The notes beneath the pieces were generated by a model. The model searched no databases. It saw only the letters and a program-made list of their open reading frames with translations, and had not been told where the DNA came from. A stretch of 64,000 bases of DNA from assembly GCA_964020085.1 (NCBI GenBank), contig OZ026598.1, forward strand, positions 16,896,772 to 16,960,771, read 5' to 3'. The stretch comes from Micromussa lordhowensis (lineage: Eukaryota; Cnidaria; Anthozoa; Scleractinia; Lobophylliidae). The position numbers and the translations under genes were made by a program. Shown in pieces: positions 25,787 through 38,300 of the stretch (the first letter of the stretch is position 1; each line of letters begins with the position of its first letter).

Positions 25787-27576
25787 TAACCCCTAGAGTG
25801 TTCTCGTTCTGAGCCACTGAGACCAGAAGAGGAATTCAATGTACTGTTTAAAACAAACCTTTTGCCATAAAAGTTTAACCCCCTTGACTGGATGTACCAA
25901 CAAAACTTTCAAGTGAGGGAGGGACAAGGCCATTGGTTGACATGCACTTTAAACAGACAGCTACACAGCAGATGGCTGGAAATGTAGACTGACAGGTTGA
26001 AACTAGGGCAATGGTGCATCATGGAATGGGGAGGGGAAATTGGAGAGTAATGCTCCTCGAGTGAGGTTGCACAGTAAAGATGATTCAAGAGCCCACAATG
26101 AAGGACAATCCCCTGGTGGTGATGTGCTCAGCATGTGGTGTTGCAGTAACCAAGGCTACAATTCAGATTTCTGAAGGAGCCATTTTTACTATAGGAAAAA
26201 GTCAGGCAGCCTTTGTAACAACAGTTATTCCTTTTGACATTTAAATGACACATCTGATAGGGATGAAACTCAGCTTTTGATTTTTGTTGAAAATTAGGAC
26301 AATAATGCATTCCATGCCCAGTAGAAATAATGTTAGATGTTCCAGGCCATAATGACAGTAGGTGGAATGGAGAGGAAGTCATGGTTAAGTGATCTTTCCT
26401 TCATCTCAGAGACATTTCTGTTCTTCAGGCATTCAGTTCAAGATGCTCAAGTGTATCTCTTGCAGGAACAACAGTGCAAGGATTTTCTGGCTGTGGTGAA
26501 GCAAAATCATCCATGCATTCAGGAGAAGTACCAGGTGATGAGCTGACACATCTTGATGAAGAAGTGGCTAACAGCAATTGCATGAACTGAAGAGGATTCA
26601 GGTTGTCTGCCCAAAAGTGTCATGGCAACAAAGATGTCGCACATGCACCCCTGCCCAGCGCGCCACAACCTTTGCCTCCAACCATGCGCTCCGCCACGCC
26701 ATCACCACATCTGCATTGCCTCCACCTTTGCTGCTGCAACACCTTTGTGCAAAAGCATGGTAAATCCTCTCCAGCTCATACAACTTATGTAAGCTACTTC
26801 TTCATCAAGGTGTGACAGTTCAGCGCTTGAGACATCTCCTAAATACATGGAAGATGAAGCTTCGTCTCAGCTAGAAAATCCTTGCATTGTAGCTCCTGCA
26901 AGAAATACACTCGAACATCTTGGGCTAAATGCCAAAAGGATGGAGAAGTCTCTGAAATGAGAAAAGGATCGCCAACCATGACTTACTTCCCACCCCATCT
27001 GCTGATCTGTTATGGCATAAAACATGTGACATCATCCCATCCAAGCAAGCAATACATCATTTTCCCAATTTTAAACAGCCAATCAGATGCTGGGCATCAT
27101 CCAAATAATGTGTCATCTGAATATCAAGCACAAATAACTGTTGTTTTATAACCCATCTTTTTCCTATAACAAAAAGATTCATTCAGAGGTCTGAATCCTA
27201 ACCTTGCTGACCACAATAACATGTGCTAACCATATCACTACTGAAGAATTGTCCTTCTCACTGTGGATTCCTGAATTACATGCAACCTTACTGTTCAACC
27301 AAACTCAAGAGGTACCATTCCCTGATTTCTCCACCCCATTACACAATCCACTACTGCCCTGGTCCCATTCTGCCATTCCACATTTTCAGTCATCTATTGC
27401 ACAACTGCTTGCTAAAAGTGCTTGTTGACAAATGCCCTTTCCCTCCCTCACTTAAAAGTTCGGTGGTATATCGGGTGAAGGGTGTTGGACTTAAATGGTG
27501 AAAGGTTCATTTCGCACAGGACACCAAATCCCCCCTCCAGTCTTTGTGGTTAAGAATGGGCACATTCCAATGATGT

Positions 27577-27913
27577 TTCACTGGCTACTAGGCACGGAAG
27601 TCAGCTCCATTCCTAAGGGATCAGAGAAGTCAAATGGTTCATCAGTACCGGTGCTCAACTCCAATTTCTGTGACATGACGTGTCTAGGAGTGTTGTCCCT
27701 CCCCTTGGATGGGATGCTAGTCCATTGCAGGTGACCCCCAGCAATTGTCAGGTTGCCCTCACTAATTGGCCAGTACCATTTACACTCTTGGGTAGAGAGA
27801 GACATTGTGAGGGTAAGGTGGCGTGCCTGAGAACATGACACAGCAACCCTAGTTTGGCTCCATTTTGGACCAATTGATCCAGAGTCTAACAGACTAACCA
27901 TAAGACCATCAAC
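27577..27913 (-). mobile_element. Opposed SINE, unit 4
   Basis: Copy of the minus-strand SINE at 12269-12605, amplified with the unit. Confidence 0.65.
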
Positions 27914-29282
27914 TCTCCATCTCAATACAACCTCCCACTAACCCCTCCCAACATTGGCAGAAAAGGTATTGTTAACAGTACAGGGTCAGGGTTGGGGTTA
28001 GGTTTACACACTTGCGATGAAACCTTTAACTTAGGAAGAAGTCTGATTCAGCATATCAAAGACAAGGCATTCATCAATTTGGATATTCAAACGGCCAAAT
28101 TAAACCTGCCTTGATGCATGTAGTTCTTCTGATAACCCTCTTCTTTCACCTTCACCTATCTCTTTAGTGTCTAGGTGTCACATAGGGCCTCACCCCTCTT
28201 GATTGCTGTAACTTGCGTGCAAAAAAATATAGTAATAATAGATTATATAGTAATAATATATATACATGTAGTATATATAGTAATAATAGATTATATAGTA
28301 GTAATAAATTATGCAATACCCATGCACGCATATCGCACTCAAGGCAGGAGAGAATGTTTGCTGTTGCGAGCAACAGCAGTGAAATGCAGCAAAAGAACTA
28401 GTAACTTTGGAAAAAACATTCAAGCACTGGCAAAAAAAATATCTACTTTCACCTGCGATAGCCTTATGATGGATACTTCACCGAGACTAAAGTTTGCTTC
28501 TCACTCAAGTTTACCGAATTGAAGACACTAGCTCAAAGTACTGGTCAACAGTCTATCGTGGGAACATAATTTTCAAAGGAATGAAGCCCGACTTTTTTCA
28601 CACCTATCCGTTTTCACTAGTTTATAGCCATAGCGTACACAACTAACAACAGTCTATGAGTTTACCTTGAAATACCAAGCACAACGTGGGCTTCTCGCTG
28701 CTTTTTTTTCCGACGAGCGTTGCAAGCGCTGTAAACAAGTCTAACAGGCTTCAACAGCAGCTAGTGACCTGGCGATACACAGATATCAAAGCTTGACTCC
28801 CCTCAAATTTACTGTAAACTAAACACTAGCAAAATGTTTGGCCAAAAGCACGGTTTAAACGGAACTGTAGCTTCAAAAACTCCCGCGCCCGACTCTTCGA
28901 TGAATTAATTCGACCGAGTGATTGCGAGTACAGTCTCGTTTGTCAGCGGTTTGTCCCAAAGGAAAGGTTAGTACTGATTGTAACAGTCATATAGTGGATT
29001 ACTAGTTATTGTGAATCTATCGTCCATCTGTGGCAAATATTAACAGCATGACCGATCGGATCACAACCTTGCTCCTTCAATTCACCATGACGTCCATTTG
29101 TGTTTTGTATTATTTCTAGAAACTATCGTGAAAGCTCTATTTCCGGCTTACCTGACTGAGGAGAGGTCTCGTCCGTCCGTAAACAGCAACCGGCACATAT
29201 CAAACTCTTTCCCCAGAACGTGGAACATTTGAATGATCTAGTGAAATTGTCATTAGCGCATGCGCGAAATCAAATTTTCAAA

Positions 29283-29609
29283 ATGGCGGAAAGAATTAAG
29301 CGCACGTCGCAACCTCCAAAACGGCTTTTAAACGAATATTTGCCAGTTGTAGATATGAAGAAGAAGAAGAAGAAGAAATCGGCTATACAAAATCAACTTT
29401 ATGAAATCGAAGTAGTCGCGATTGATAAACAGGAAAAAAAGGTGAAAATTCACTACAAAGGTTATGGTGAAGAAGCTGATGAATGGCGTGACTGTCGTGA
29501 GGAGAATATGTTTCCATTTGAACGGCTGGAGAAAGTGTTTATTCAGGGCAGGGGGATTATCTATCTTGACAGCTTTTTTTCACTTTTTGAATTTCAAAGC
29601 TGGAACTAA
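29283..29609 (+). CDS. Truncated chromo-barrel-like protein, unit 4
   Basis: The predicted 108-residue product is identical to units 1-3 and crosses the 29544/29545 junction. The probable 5'-UTR intron is at 28967-29119. The lack of coding differences between copies fits very recent duplication or continuing gene conversion, so it is not evidence of selection. Confidence 0.6.
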   Translation: MAERIKRTSQPPKRLLNEYLPVVDMKKKKKKKSAIQNQLYEIEVVAIDKQEKKVKIHYKGYGEEADEWRDCREENMFPFERLEKVFIQGRGIIYLDSFFSLFEFQSWN

Positions 29610-30548
29610 ACAGGTTGAAAGGCAGAACTTTTTCTTAAGCACATGTTGTAAGATTATACACTAACAAAATATGTTGAATGAGAAATAATTATCATTTTGC
29701 TTTTTGAGTAATGCAAAATTCTGGTTGGTATGACATTGCAACTCATGAGAGTTAAAGGAACTCCTCAAGATGCAGCAACTACAGAGCTCTGATTTCAAAT
29801 TGCATTCCTCACTCAATAATATCACCATGTTAAGTGATCAACCTGATCGAGAACAGACTTTAATTATGAGCAAAGTATCCACCATAACAATACATGTAAA
29901 TCTGGATTGCACAAACTTCAAGTTTTACTGGTTTAGAGGTTTTCTGTTTCTCACTGCTTTCCAAAACGTAAATCCACCCAATGAATTGAAGATTGCTAAA
30001 ACATTGACTTTCAGTTTTAGGTACAGTATGACCAACAAAGCTGCTTGGAGACTCTTTAATATGTATAAGGGCATGGCCTATAAGTTATGTCTTTTCCATA
30101 TTCATTAATGCTTCCCAAGCGATATTGTGGTGACAAAATATTGTTTTTAATGTTGCTCATAGTCTAATTAGCATTCATGAACTTCTAAAGAGAACTTAAG
30201 GCCTAATGGTAAAACTACAGGACTTTTCAAGCATCTTGCAAAAGTACAATCATTGGGAATACAGTGTACCAGATAAATTAACTGTGAAAGTTGGGAAAGG
30301 ACTACATTTACGCCTTCCCTACCAGCCGAGCTAATGTAGCATCAATCAATTACATGTATATACACTGTAGGCAGCTTAAATTTGGCTGCTTGAATATCCA
30401 AATTGATGTATGGCCTGGCTTTGAGATATTGAATCAGACGTCTTACTCTTCACATGATTTAAAGGTGTCATCACAAGTGTGTACTGTTTACAATACCCTT
30501 TTTACCAATGTTTGGAGGGGGAAGTGGGTGGTTGGGTGGGGGTGAGGA

Positions 30549-30888
30549 GGTGATGGCCTATTGGTTGGTCATTTGGACTCTGCATCAATAGGTCCAAAAT
30601 GGAGTCCAAGCTAGAGTTGCTGTATCATTCTCAGGCAAGACACCCCACTCTCCCAGTACCTCTCCCCTCCAAGGGGTGGAAATGGTACTGGCCGATTGCA
30701 AGGGCAACCTGACAAAAAACCAGGGGTAACCTGTGATAGACTAGAATCCTGTCCAGAGAGAGAGTGACAATACCCCTAGGCACTACATGTTGTAGAGATC
30801 AGAGTTAAGCACCAGCACTCATGAGCCATCTGGCTTCTCCATATCTCTAGGGACTGGAACCGACTTCCCTGCCCTGGAGCCGGTGAAA
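30549..30888 (+). mobile_element. SINE, unit 5
   Basis: Copy of the plus-strand SINE at 10139-10478, amplified with the unit. Confidence 0.65.
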
Positions 30889-32678
30889 TAACCCCTAGAG
30901 TGTTCTCGTTCTGAGCCACTGAGACCAGAAGAGGAATTCAATGTACTGTTTAAAACAAACCTTTTGCCATAAAAGTTTAACCCCCTTGACTGGATGTACC
31001 AACAAAACTTTCAAGTGAGGGAGGGACAAGGCCATTGGTTGACATGCACTTTAAACAGACAGCTACACAGCAGATGGCTGGAAATGTAGACTGACAGGTT
31101 GAAACTAGGGCAATGGTGCATCATGGAATGGGGAGGGGAAATTGGAGAGTAATGCTCCTCGAGTGAGGTTGCACAGTAAAGATGATTCAAGAGCCCACAA
31201 TGAAGGACAATCCCCTGGTGGTGATGTGCTCAGCATGTGGTGTTGCAGTAACCAAGGCTACAATTCAGATTTCTGAAGGAGCCATTTTTACTATAGGAAA
31301 AAGTCAGGCAGCCTTTGTAACAACAGTTATTCCTTTTGACATTTAAATGACACATCTGATAGGGATGAAACTCAGCTTTTGATTTTTGTTGAAAATTAGG
31401 ACAATAATGCATTCCATGCCCAGTAGAAATAATGTTAGATGTTCCAGGCCATAATGACAGTAGGTGGAATGGAGAGGAAGTCATGGTTAAGTGATCTTTC
31501 CTTCATCTCAGAGACATTTCTGTTCTTCAGGCATTCAGTTCAAGATGCTCAAGTGTATCTCTTGCAGGAACAACAGTGCAAGGATTTTCTGGCTGTGGTG
31601 AAGCAAAATCATCCATGCATTCAGGAGAAGTACCAGGTGATGAGCTGACACATCTTGATGAAGAAGTGGCTAACAGCAATTGCATGAACTGAAGAGGATT
31701 CAGGTTGTCTGCCCAAAAGTGTCATGGCAACAAAGATGTCGCACATGCACCCCTGCCCAGCGCGCCACAACCTTTGCCTCCAACCATGCGCTCCGCCACG
31801 CCATCACCACATCTGCATTGCCTCCACCTTTGCTGCTGCAACACCTTTGTGCAAAAGCATGGTAAATCCTCTCCAGCTCATACAACTTATGTAAGCTACT
31901 TCTTCATCAAGGTGTGACAGTTCAGCGCTTGAGACATCTCCTAAATACATGGAAGATGAAGCTTCGTCTCAGCTAGAAAATCCTTGCATTGTAGCTCCTG
32001 CAAGAAATACACTCGAACATCTTGGGCTAAATGCCAAAAGGATGGAGAAGTCTCTGAAATGAGAAAAGGATCGCCAACCATGACTTACTTCCCACCCCAT
32101 CTGCTGATCTGTTATGGCATAAAACATGTGACATCATCCCATCCAAGCAAGCAATACATCATTTTCCCAATTTTAAACAGCCAATCAGATGCTGGGCATC
32201 ATCCAAATAATGTGTCATCTGAATATCAAGCACAAATAACTGTTGTTTTATAACCCATCTTTTTCCTATAACAAAAAGATTCATTCAGAGGTCTGAATCC
32301 TAACCTTGCTGACCACAATAACATGTGCTAACCATATCACTACTGAAGAATTGTCCTTCTCACTGTGGATTCCTGAATTACATGCAACCTTACTGTTCAA
32401 CCAAACTCAAGAGGTACCATTCCCTGATTTCTCCACCCCATTACACAATCCACTACTGCCCTGGTCCCATTCTGCCATTCCACATTTTCAGTCATCTATT
32501 GCACAACTGCTTGCTAAAAGTGCTTGTTGACAAATGCCCTTTCCCTCCCTCACTTAAAAGTTCGGTGGTATATCGGGTGAAGGGTGTTGGACTTAAATGG
32601 TGAAAGGTTCATTTCGCACAGGACACCAAATCCCCCCTCCAGTCTTTGTGGTTAAGAATGGGCACATTCCAATGATGT

Positions 32679-33015
32679 TTCACTGGCTACTAGGCACGGA
32701 AGTCAGCTCCATTCCTAAGGGATCAGAGAAGTCAAATGGTTCATCAGTACAGGTGCTCAACTCCAATTTCTGTGACATGACGTGTCTAGGAGTGTTGTCC
32801 CTCCCCTTGGATGGGATGCTAGTCCATTGCAGGTGACCCCCAGCAATTGTCAGGTTGCCCTCACTAATTGGCCAGTACCATTTACACTCTTGGGTAGAGA
32901 GAGACATTGTGAGGGTAAGGTGGCGTGCCTGAGAACATGACACAGCAACCCTAGTTTGGCTCCATTTTGGACCAATTGATCCAGAGTCTAACAGACTAAC
33001 CATAAGACCATCAAC
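32679..33015 (-). mobile_element. Opposed SINE, unit 5
   Basis: Copy of the minus-strand SINE at 12269-12605. It carries the CAGG variant found otherwise only in unit 1. Confidence 0.65.
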
Positions 33016-34068
33016 TCTCCATCTCAACACAACCTCCCACTAACCCCTCCCAACATTGGCAGAAAAGGTATTGTTAACAGTACAGGGTCAGGGTTGGGGT
33101 TAGGTTTACACACTTGCGATGAAACCTTTAACTTAGGAAGAAGTCTGATTCAGCATATCAAAGACAAGGCATTCATCAATTTGGATATTCAAACGACCAA
33201 ATTAAACCTGCCTTGATGCATGTAGTTCTTCTGATAACCCTCTTCTTTCACCTTCACCTATCTCTTTAGTGTCTAGGTGTCACATAGGGCCTCACCCCTC
33301 TTGATTGCTGTAACTTGCGTGCAAAAAAATATAGTAATAATAGATTATATAGTAATAATATATATACATGTAGTATATATAGTAATAATAGATTATATAG
33401 TAGTAATAAATTATGCAATACCCATGCACGCATATCGCACTCAAGGCAGGAGAGAATGTTTGCTGTTGCGAGCAACAGCAGTGAAATGCAGCAAAAGAAC
33501 TAGTAACTTTGGAAAAAACATTCAAGCACTGGCAAAAAAAATATCTACTTTCACCTGCGATAGCCTTATGATGGATACTTCACCGAGACTAAAGTTTGCT
33601 TCTCACTCAAGTTTACCGAATTGAAGACACTAGCTCAAAGTACTGGTCAACAGTCTATCGTGGGAACATAATTTTCAAAGGAATGAAGCCCGACTTTTTT
33701 CACACCTATCCGTTTTCACTAGTTTATAGCCATAGCGTACACAACTAACAACAGTCTATGAGTTTACCTTGAAATACCAAGCACAACGTGGGCTTCTCGC
33801 TGCTTTTTTTTCCGACGAGCGTTGCAAGCGCTGTAAACAAGTCTAACAGGCTTCAACAGCAGCTAGTGACCTGGCGATACACAGATATCAAAGCTTGACT
33901 CCCCTCAAATTTACTGTAAACTAAACACTAGCAAAATGTTTGGCCAAAAGCACGGTTTAAACGGAACTGTAGCTTCAAAAACTCCCGCGCCCGACTCTTC
34001 GATGAATTAATTCGACCGAGTGATTGCGAGTACAGTCTCGTTTGTCAGCGGTTTGTCCCAAAGGAAAG

Positions 34069-34221
34069 GTTAGTACTGATTGTAACAGTCATATAGTGGA
34101 TTACTAGTTATTGTGAATCTATCGTCCATCTGTGGCAAATGTTAACAGCATGACCGATCGGATCACAACCTTGCTCCTTCAATTCACCATGACGTCCATT
34201 TGTGTTTTGTATTATTTCTAG
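34069..34221 (+). other. Probable 5'-UTR intron of the chromo-barrel-like gene, unit 5
   Basis: The donor AAAG/GTTAGT and acceptor TATTTCTAG/AAAC are 153 bp apart, with the start codon 164 bp further on. The same signals occur in the other four units, so each copy should be able to splice its leader. Confidence 0.5.
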
Positions 34222-34384
34222 AAACTATCGTGAAAGCTCTATTTCCGGCTTACCTGACTGAGGAGAGGTCTCGTCCGTCCGTAAACAGCAACCGGCACAT
34301 ATCAAACTCTTTCCCCAGAACGTGGAACATTTGAATGATCTAGTGAAATTGTCATTAGCGCATGCGCGAAATCAAATTTTCAAA

Positions 34385-35098
34385 ATGGCGGAAAGAATTA
34401 AGCGCACGTCGCAACCTCCAAAACGGCTTTTAAACGAATATTTGCCAGTTGTAGATATGAAGAAGAAGAAGAAGAAGAAATCGGCTATACAAAATCAACT
34501 TTATGAAATCGAAGTAGTCGCGATTGATAAACAGGAAAAAAAGGTGAAAATTCACTACAAAGGTTATGGTGAAGAAGCTGATGAATGGCGTGACTGTCGT
34601 GAGGAGAATATGTTTCCATTTGAACGGCTGGAGAAAGTGTTTATTCCCGGAGAAATGTCTCTTGAGGACAGGACGAACATCTTTCACGAGCGTGTGCATC
34701 AAGAAATAAAGCGAAAGCTGTGGTCAGGGCGGCGTGATGATCCTGACATCAGGATCGAAATTAATGTTGACTATGATGTTTTTGATAGAGGACTTGGTAA
34801 GGTTGTGAAAGGAATTCAGAAGAGAGGGAAGAAGGTGCATACAATCAAGGATAATGTTGACTTGGATCATTTACTTGGTTCAAAGTGAAATGAGAGGATT
34901 TTCAATGAAAATGGTGACTTTGCCTATGTTGTCAATGGAACAGTAACATACTGGTTGACCAAGAGAAAACCAATTGTGGAGTATAAACTCATGGGAGGAA
35001 AATTTGTACGGTCAGAGATAGAAGGCGTGCATGCTTTAGTTTTAACCTTTGTTAGGGGGGATGGCAACAAGAGACAGTATCTCAGCAGAAATTTTTAA
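34385..35098 (+). pseudogene. Full-length chromo-barrel-like gene with an in-frame TGA
   Basis: From the ATG at 34385 (strong AAAATGG context) the frame is open for 167 codons to a TGA at 34886-34888. It then continues in the same frame for 69 more sense codons to TAA at 35096-35098. The 237-position reading frame has a lysine run (25-31), a chromo-barrel/Tudor-like domain (36-85) and a longer C-terminal region (RKLWSGRRDDPDIRIEINVD, then WLTKRKPIVEYKLMGGKF). The continued frame reads as protein, so the TGA looks like a recent nonsense change, most simply from TGG (Trp). It could instead be a sequencing error or a polymorphism. The domain suggests chromatin binding. The C-terminal half is not a family I can name. 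This is the only one of five copies with its own 3' half. Confidence 0.65.
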
Positions 35099-35300
35099 TT
35101 TGGTTTTAATAAGTGAGATACAAAATATATCCTGCATTGTTTACCATGTCTACATAGCTGACACAGCAGATAAATTTCAAAAGGCACAATTTGCCAAAAG
35201 CTTAAACTACTCATTGAGGCAAAAGTATAGTTTTACTGTTATGTTCTTAAATGAACATTACACAAATTGGACATACACCCAAATTACATTGTTAGGAGTG

Positions 35301-38300
35301 CTAAAAGGCTTTGCTAGTCACTTGAAGTCTGCATACATTTTGGGGTCCATTTCCCATTAATTTTAACAAGATTTGAGCAACATGTAGGATGCTCGCAATG
35401 TATACAATGAGATGTACATGTCTTAATTGTGTGCTGTACTGATACTGTATCCTATTTTTCTTCAGAAATAGTTGTTTGAGTGCAGCAATTCCCCTGTGGT
35501 TGGTAGATCGAAAGTAATCCTTTGATGCCCTATCATTATATTTTTCCATACCTTGCTGAGTGTAGTGGGATATGTTGGTGTATAGATTAAGGAATTCAGG
35601 AACGTGGGCATAAAGGGCATGCATGTAAGGGAAGACATCCTTAGTTTGATATAAGTCAAGAAAGTTACCTAACCAGTCCCTAATCTTACCTTTTAAATGC
35701 ATAACTTCCTCATTAGAATGAAAATCAAGCTTTAAATCACCGATAATATCTATGAAATCAGCCCATAACTTTTGAATTTGGGCACTGTTTTCGCAAGTAG
35801 GACGGATTGTTGACATTTGTATATGTTCAAATAGTTTCAGTTTCTCAGGGCCAGTTAGGTCTCTGTATTCTAATTTCTTGCTCTCTTTCCCAATATGCCA
35901 TTGAAATGAAATTCCCAGATTGCAAAGGAAGGTTTCATAACCTGCCATATGTTTATATTTATCTCTTGCAAATCCATCTGCAAATGTTACCTTTTTCTCA
36001 ATGCTATCTAGCTGTCTTAATTGTCTGATCAAAAGTTCAATTAAATTGTCAGAAATTCGTAGGAAAAGATGTAGAGTATCAATGACTACATGATCAAGAG
36101 GAATAAATGGGAATAGAGGATCCTTTTTACAATTAAACTTTTTTGATTTTGCACACTGGCATATTTGTGCCAGGTTTCTTGCCCCAAGACTAAGATCAGT
36201 TATAGACCATTGTTTGTTTATATCCCACCTCTGAAGTCTGGGGCACTTGCACCATATGCAAGCATAGTCTTGGTTTGCAGCACCTAGGCCACAAACACAA
36301 GCCAAAAACTTCCAGTCTCCACCAAGGAAATACTCAATATTATAGTTATGATTATTCACAGTAATTGTTTTAAGCAATTGCATCTCATTCCTGAGGTCAG
36401 AGAGACTCTCTTGTAAATTTTCATAGCTTTCAGTTGTTTTAATTATTGCCAGAATGTAATTTCCTTTTTCACCCATGGCCACATCTTTTTCATTTAATAT
36501 GGTGTAAGTGAAGTTCACTATTTTCAACCTTTTTCCAATCTCTGAGCTTCACTTTGACTGTGGTTTCTTTCAAGTTTAGGGCCTCTTCATATGAGCCCGG
36601 TCAACCGGGCTGGCTCGGTTTCCGAGATCTCGCCTCGCCACTCTTTCCTTCGTTAAAATTTCGATGTGTTCATATGAGAGGCCGGGCTGGCCCGGTTACC
36701 GAGATCTCGGTTTTTGCGACCGAGATCTCGGTAACCGGGATGAAAATTTTCCCGTATGAACACTCCAGCCCGGGTGACCGGGACGAAACTTTTTTGACAA
36801 AATAGCTTCGCTTTCGCATCATAGCGGCCAAAATGGCATACTTTTTGCAGTCTATGTATTTCCACTTCAAAAGTATGCATATTAGCTTTATTAGTAAAGT
36901 TACAAGAGTCCACAAAGCTACGACAATCGCGAACGATACAAGTTTATGTTTCACTATTTTGGTTTTGTTTCTTGAATTTCATCCCGGTCGACCGGGCTGA
37001 AATTTCCCATATGAACAGACAACAAAATTCGTCCCGGTAACCGAGCCAGCCCGGTTACCAGGCTCATATGAAGAGGCCCTTAGTCTTGTTAGCTGTTTTC
37101 GAAGGCTATCTTCAATTTTCACTTGAACACCCTCTGCTTCACCGGGAGTGCAACTCAATTTCCATGACTCATTTAACTCGTTTTTCCTTTTTGTTATCTG
37201 AGATAGTTTTGGTATATCGTTTATCTTTATTGAAAACTCACGCCAGGCTTCATTAGAAATGTTAAATTTGTCTTTCAAGTACATCCACATATTAAGATCA
37301 TCCAACTCTTTGTCTGTCATTTCCCTTTCTGTATTATCAATAAAAGGAAGTTCTCCTTCTTCAAGAAGACTAAAAGTCTCTAACTGACCAGTGTCCTCAT
37401 TGAAGACTTCAACCTTTGTGGCAACATAATTGTATAAACCAAGGAATGACAGGGTTGTGTGACACTGTTCCTTCAATTGTTTTTTAACGCGTGCCTGATG
37501 CTGTCGGGTGTAGTGCTGAAAATATTTTTTCTTTGCTGGGCTTCTTGACTTTTTTTTCGAACACATGTCTGCAACCTTTTTTTCCAAGCGTTTAAATCGT
37601 CTCTTATTCTCGTCATCTTTCGTCTGCGCCTTTTCCAGGACAGTTTTCAGTTTCTCTTCCAGGCAAACTTGCTCGGTCACGCACTCTTCGAGTACCCTTT
37701 TCTCACCTCTAAGTCGATCGCAATCACTTTTTAATTTCAGTACGTCTACCTCGTTGTAGAACACTTTCAATTTATAATTTGGTCCAAATTTCCATCCGTT
37801 AACTACTTTCTTCAGGGCGCCGTTTCCTCCTGATTTGCTGGCCCGCTTGAACGCTGTATGAAGGATTGAAATCTTCTTCTTAAAAACATCTAAAATGCGT
37901 TTGTTGACCAACACATTGCGTGCTCCTGATTCTTCCAAAATTTTCTTCACGATAGCTGCTATAGGAGACTCGTCACCTTCACCATCAGCACTCTTGTTCT
38001 CTTTTGATATGGTGTAAATGAGGAAACTAAAACAAAACGTAGAGCACCGGTAAACTAAAAAATATTGTAATGTAACACAATCTTACATTAGAATTGTTGA
38101 CATTACGTGAAATGTATTTCGTGCCACTACAATCGGTTACGGCGCTTGTATTCGATCTCATTTACTTGTTTTCAGAGCTACGCTGTCCCACAAAAAAAAA
38201 TAGCCTTACAGAGTTCAAAATAAAGTAAGAATATTATTTTATATAAGCTTATACTTACTTGTTTATTTCGTACGAGAACGACGGAACATAATCAGCATAA

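Larger units (their letters stand above)
24443..29544 (+). repeat. 5.1-kb tandem unit, copy 4 of 5
   Basis: This unit is 5102 bp with the T8 run, like copies 1 and 5. It carries AACCCCTAG instead of AACCACTAG near 25790, shared only with copy 5, and CCGG near 27649, shared with copies 2 and 3. Confidence 0.95.
29545..34646 (+). repeat. 5.1-kb tandem unit, copy 5 of 5, joined to the original 3' gene half
   Basis: This 5102-bp unit ends at C34646, after which the sequence continues as CCGGAGAAATG instead of the AGGGCAGG junction. It is therefore the unit still attached to the original downstream DNA. It has at least three private differences: CAACAC near 33027, AAACGACC near 33195 and AATGTTAAC near 34140. 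It shares CAGG near 32751 with copy 1 only. Confidence 0.95.

Noticed and set aside
9135..34646. CRISPR-like or satellite-centromere reading of the array
   Set aside because: The units are 5.1 kb with genes and SINEs and no short repeat-spacer pattern. Five copies with unique edges is a tandem duplication.
34886..34888. TGA as selenocysteine or programmed readthrough
   Set aside because: No SECIS-like element was recognised and nothing in the protein suggests a selenoprotein; a nonsense change is simpler.
35049..35360. 103-codon plus-strand frame
   Set aside because: It overlaps the end of the chromo-barrel-like frame in another phase and has no recognised domain.
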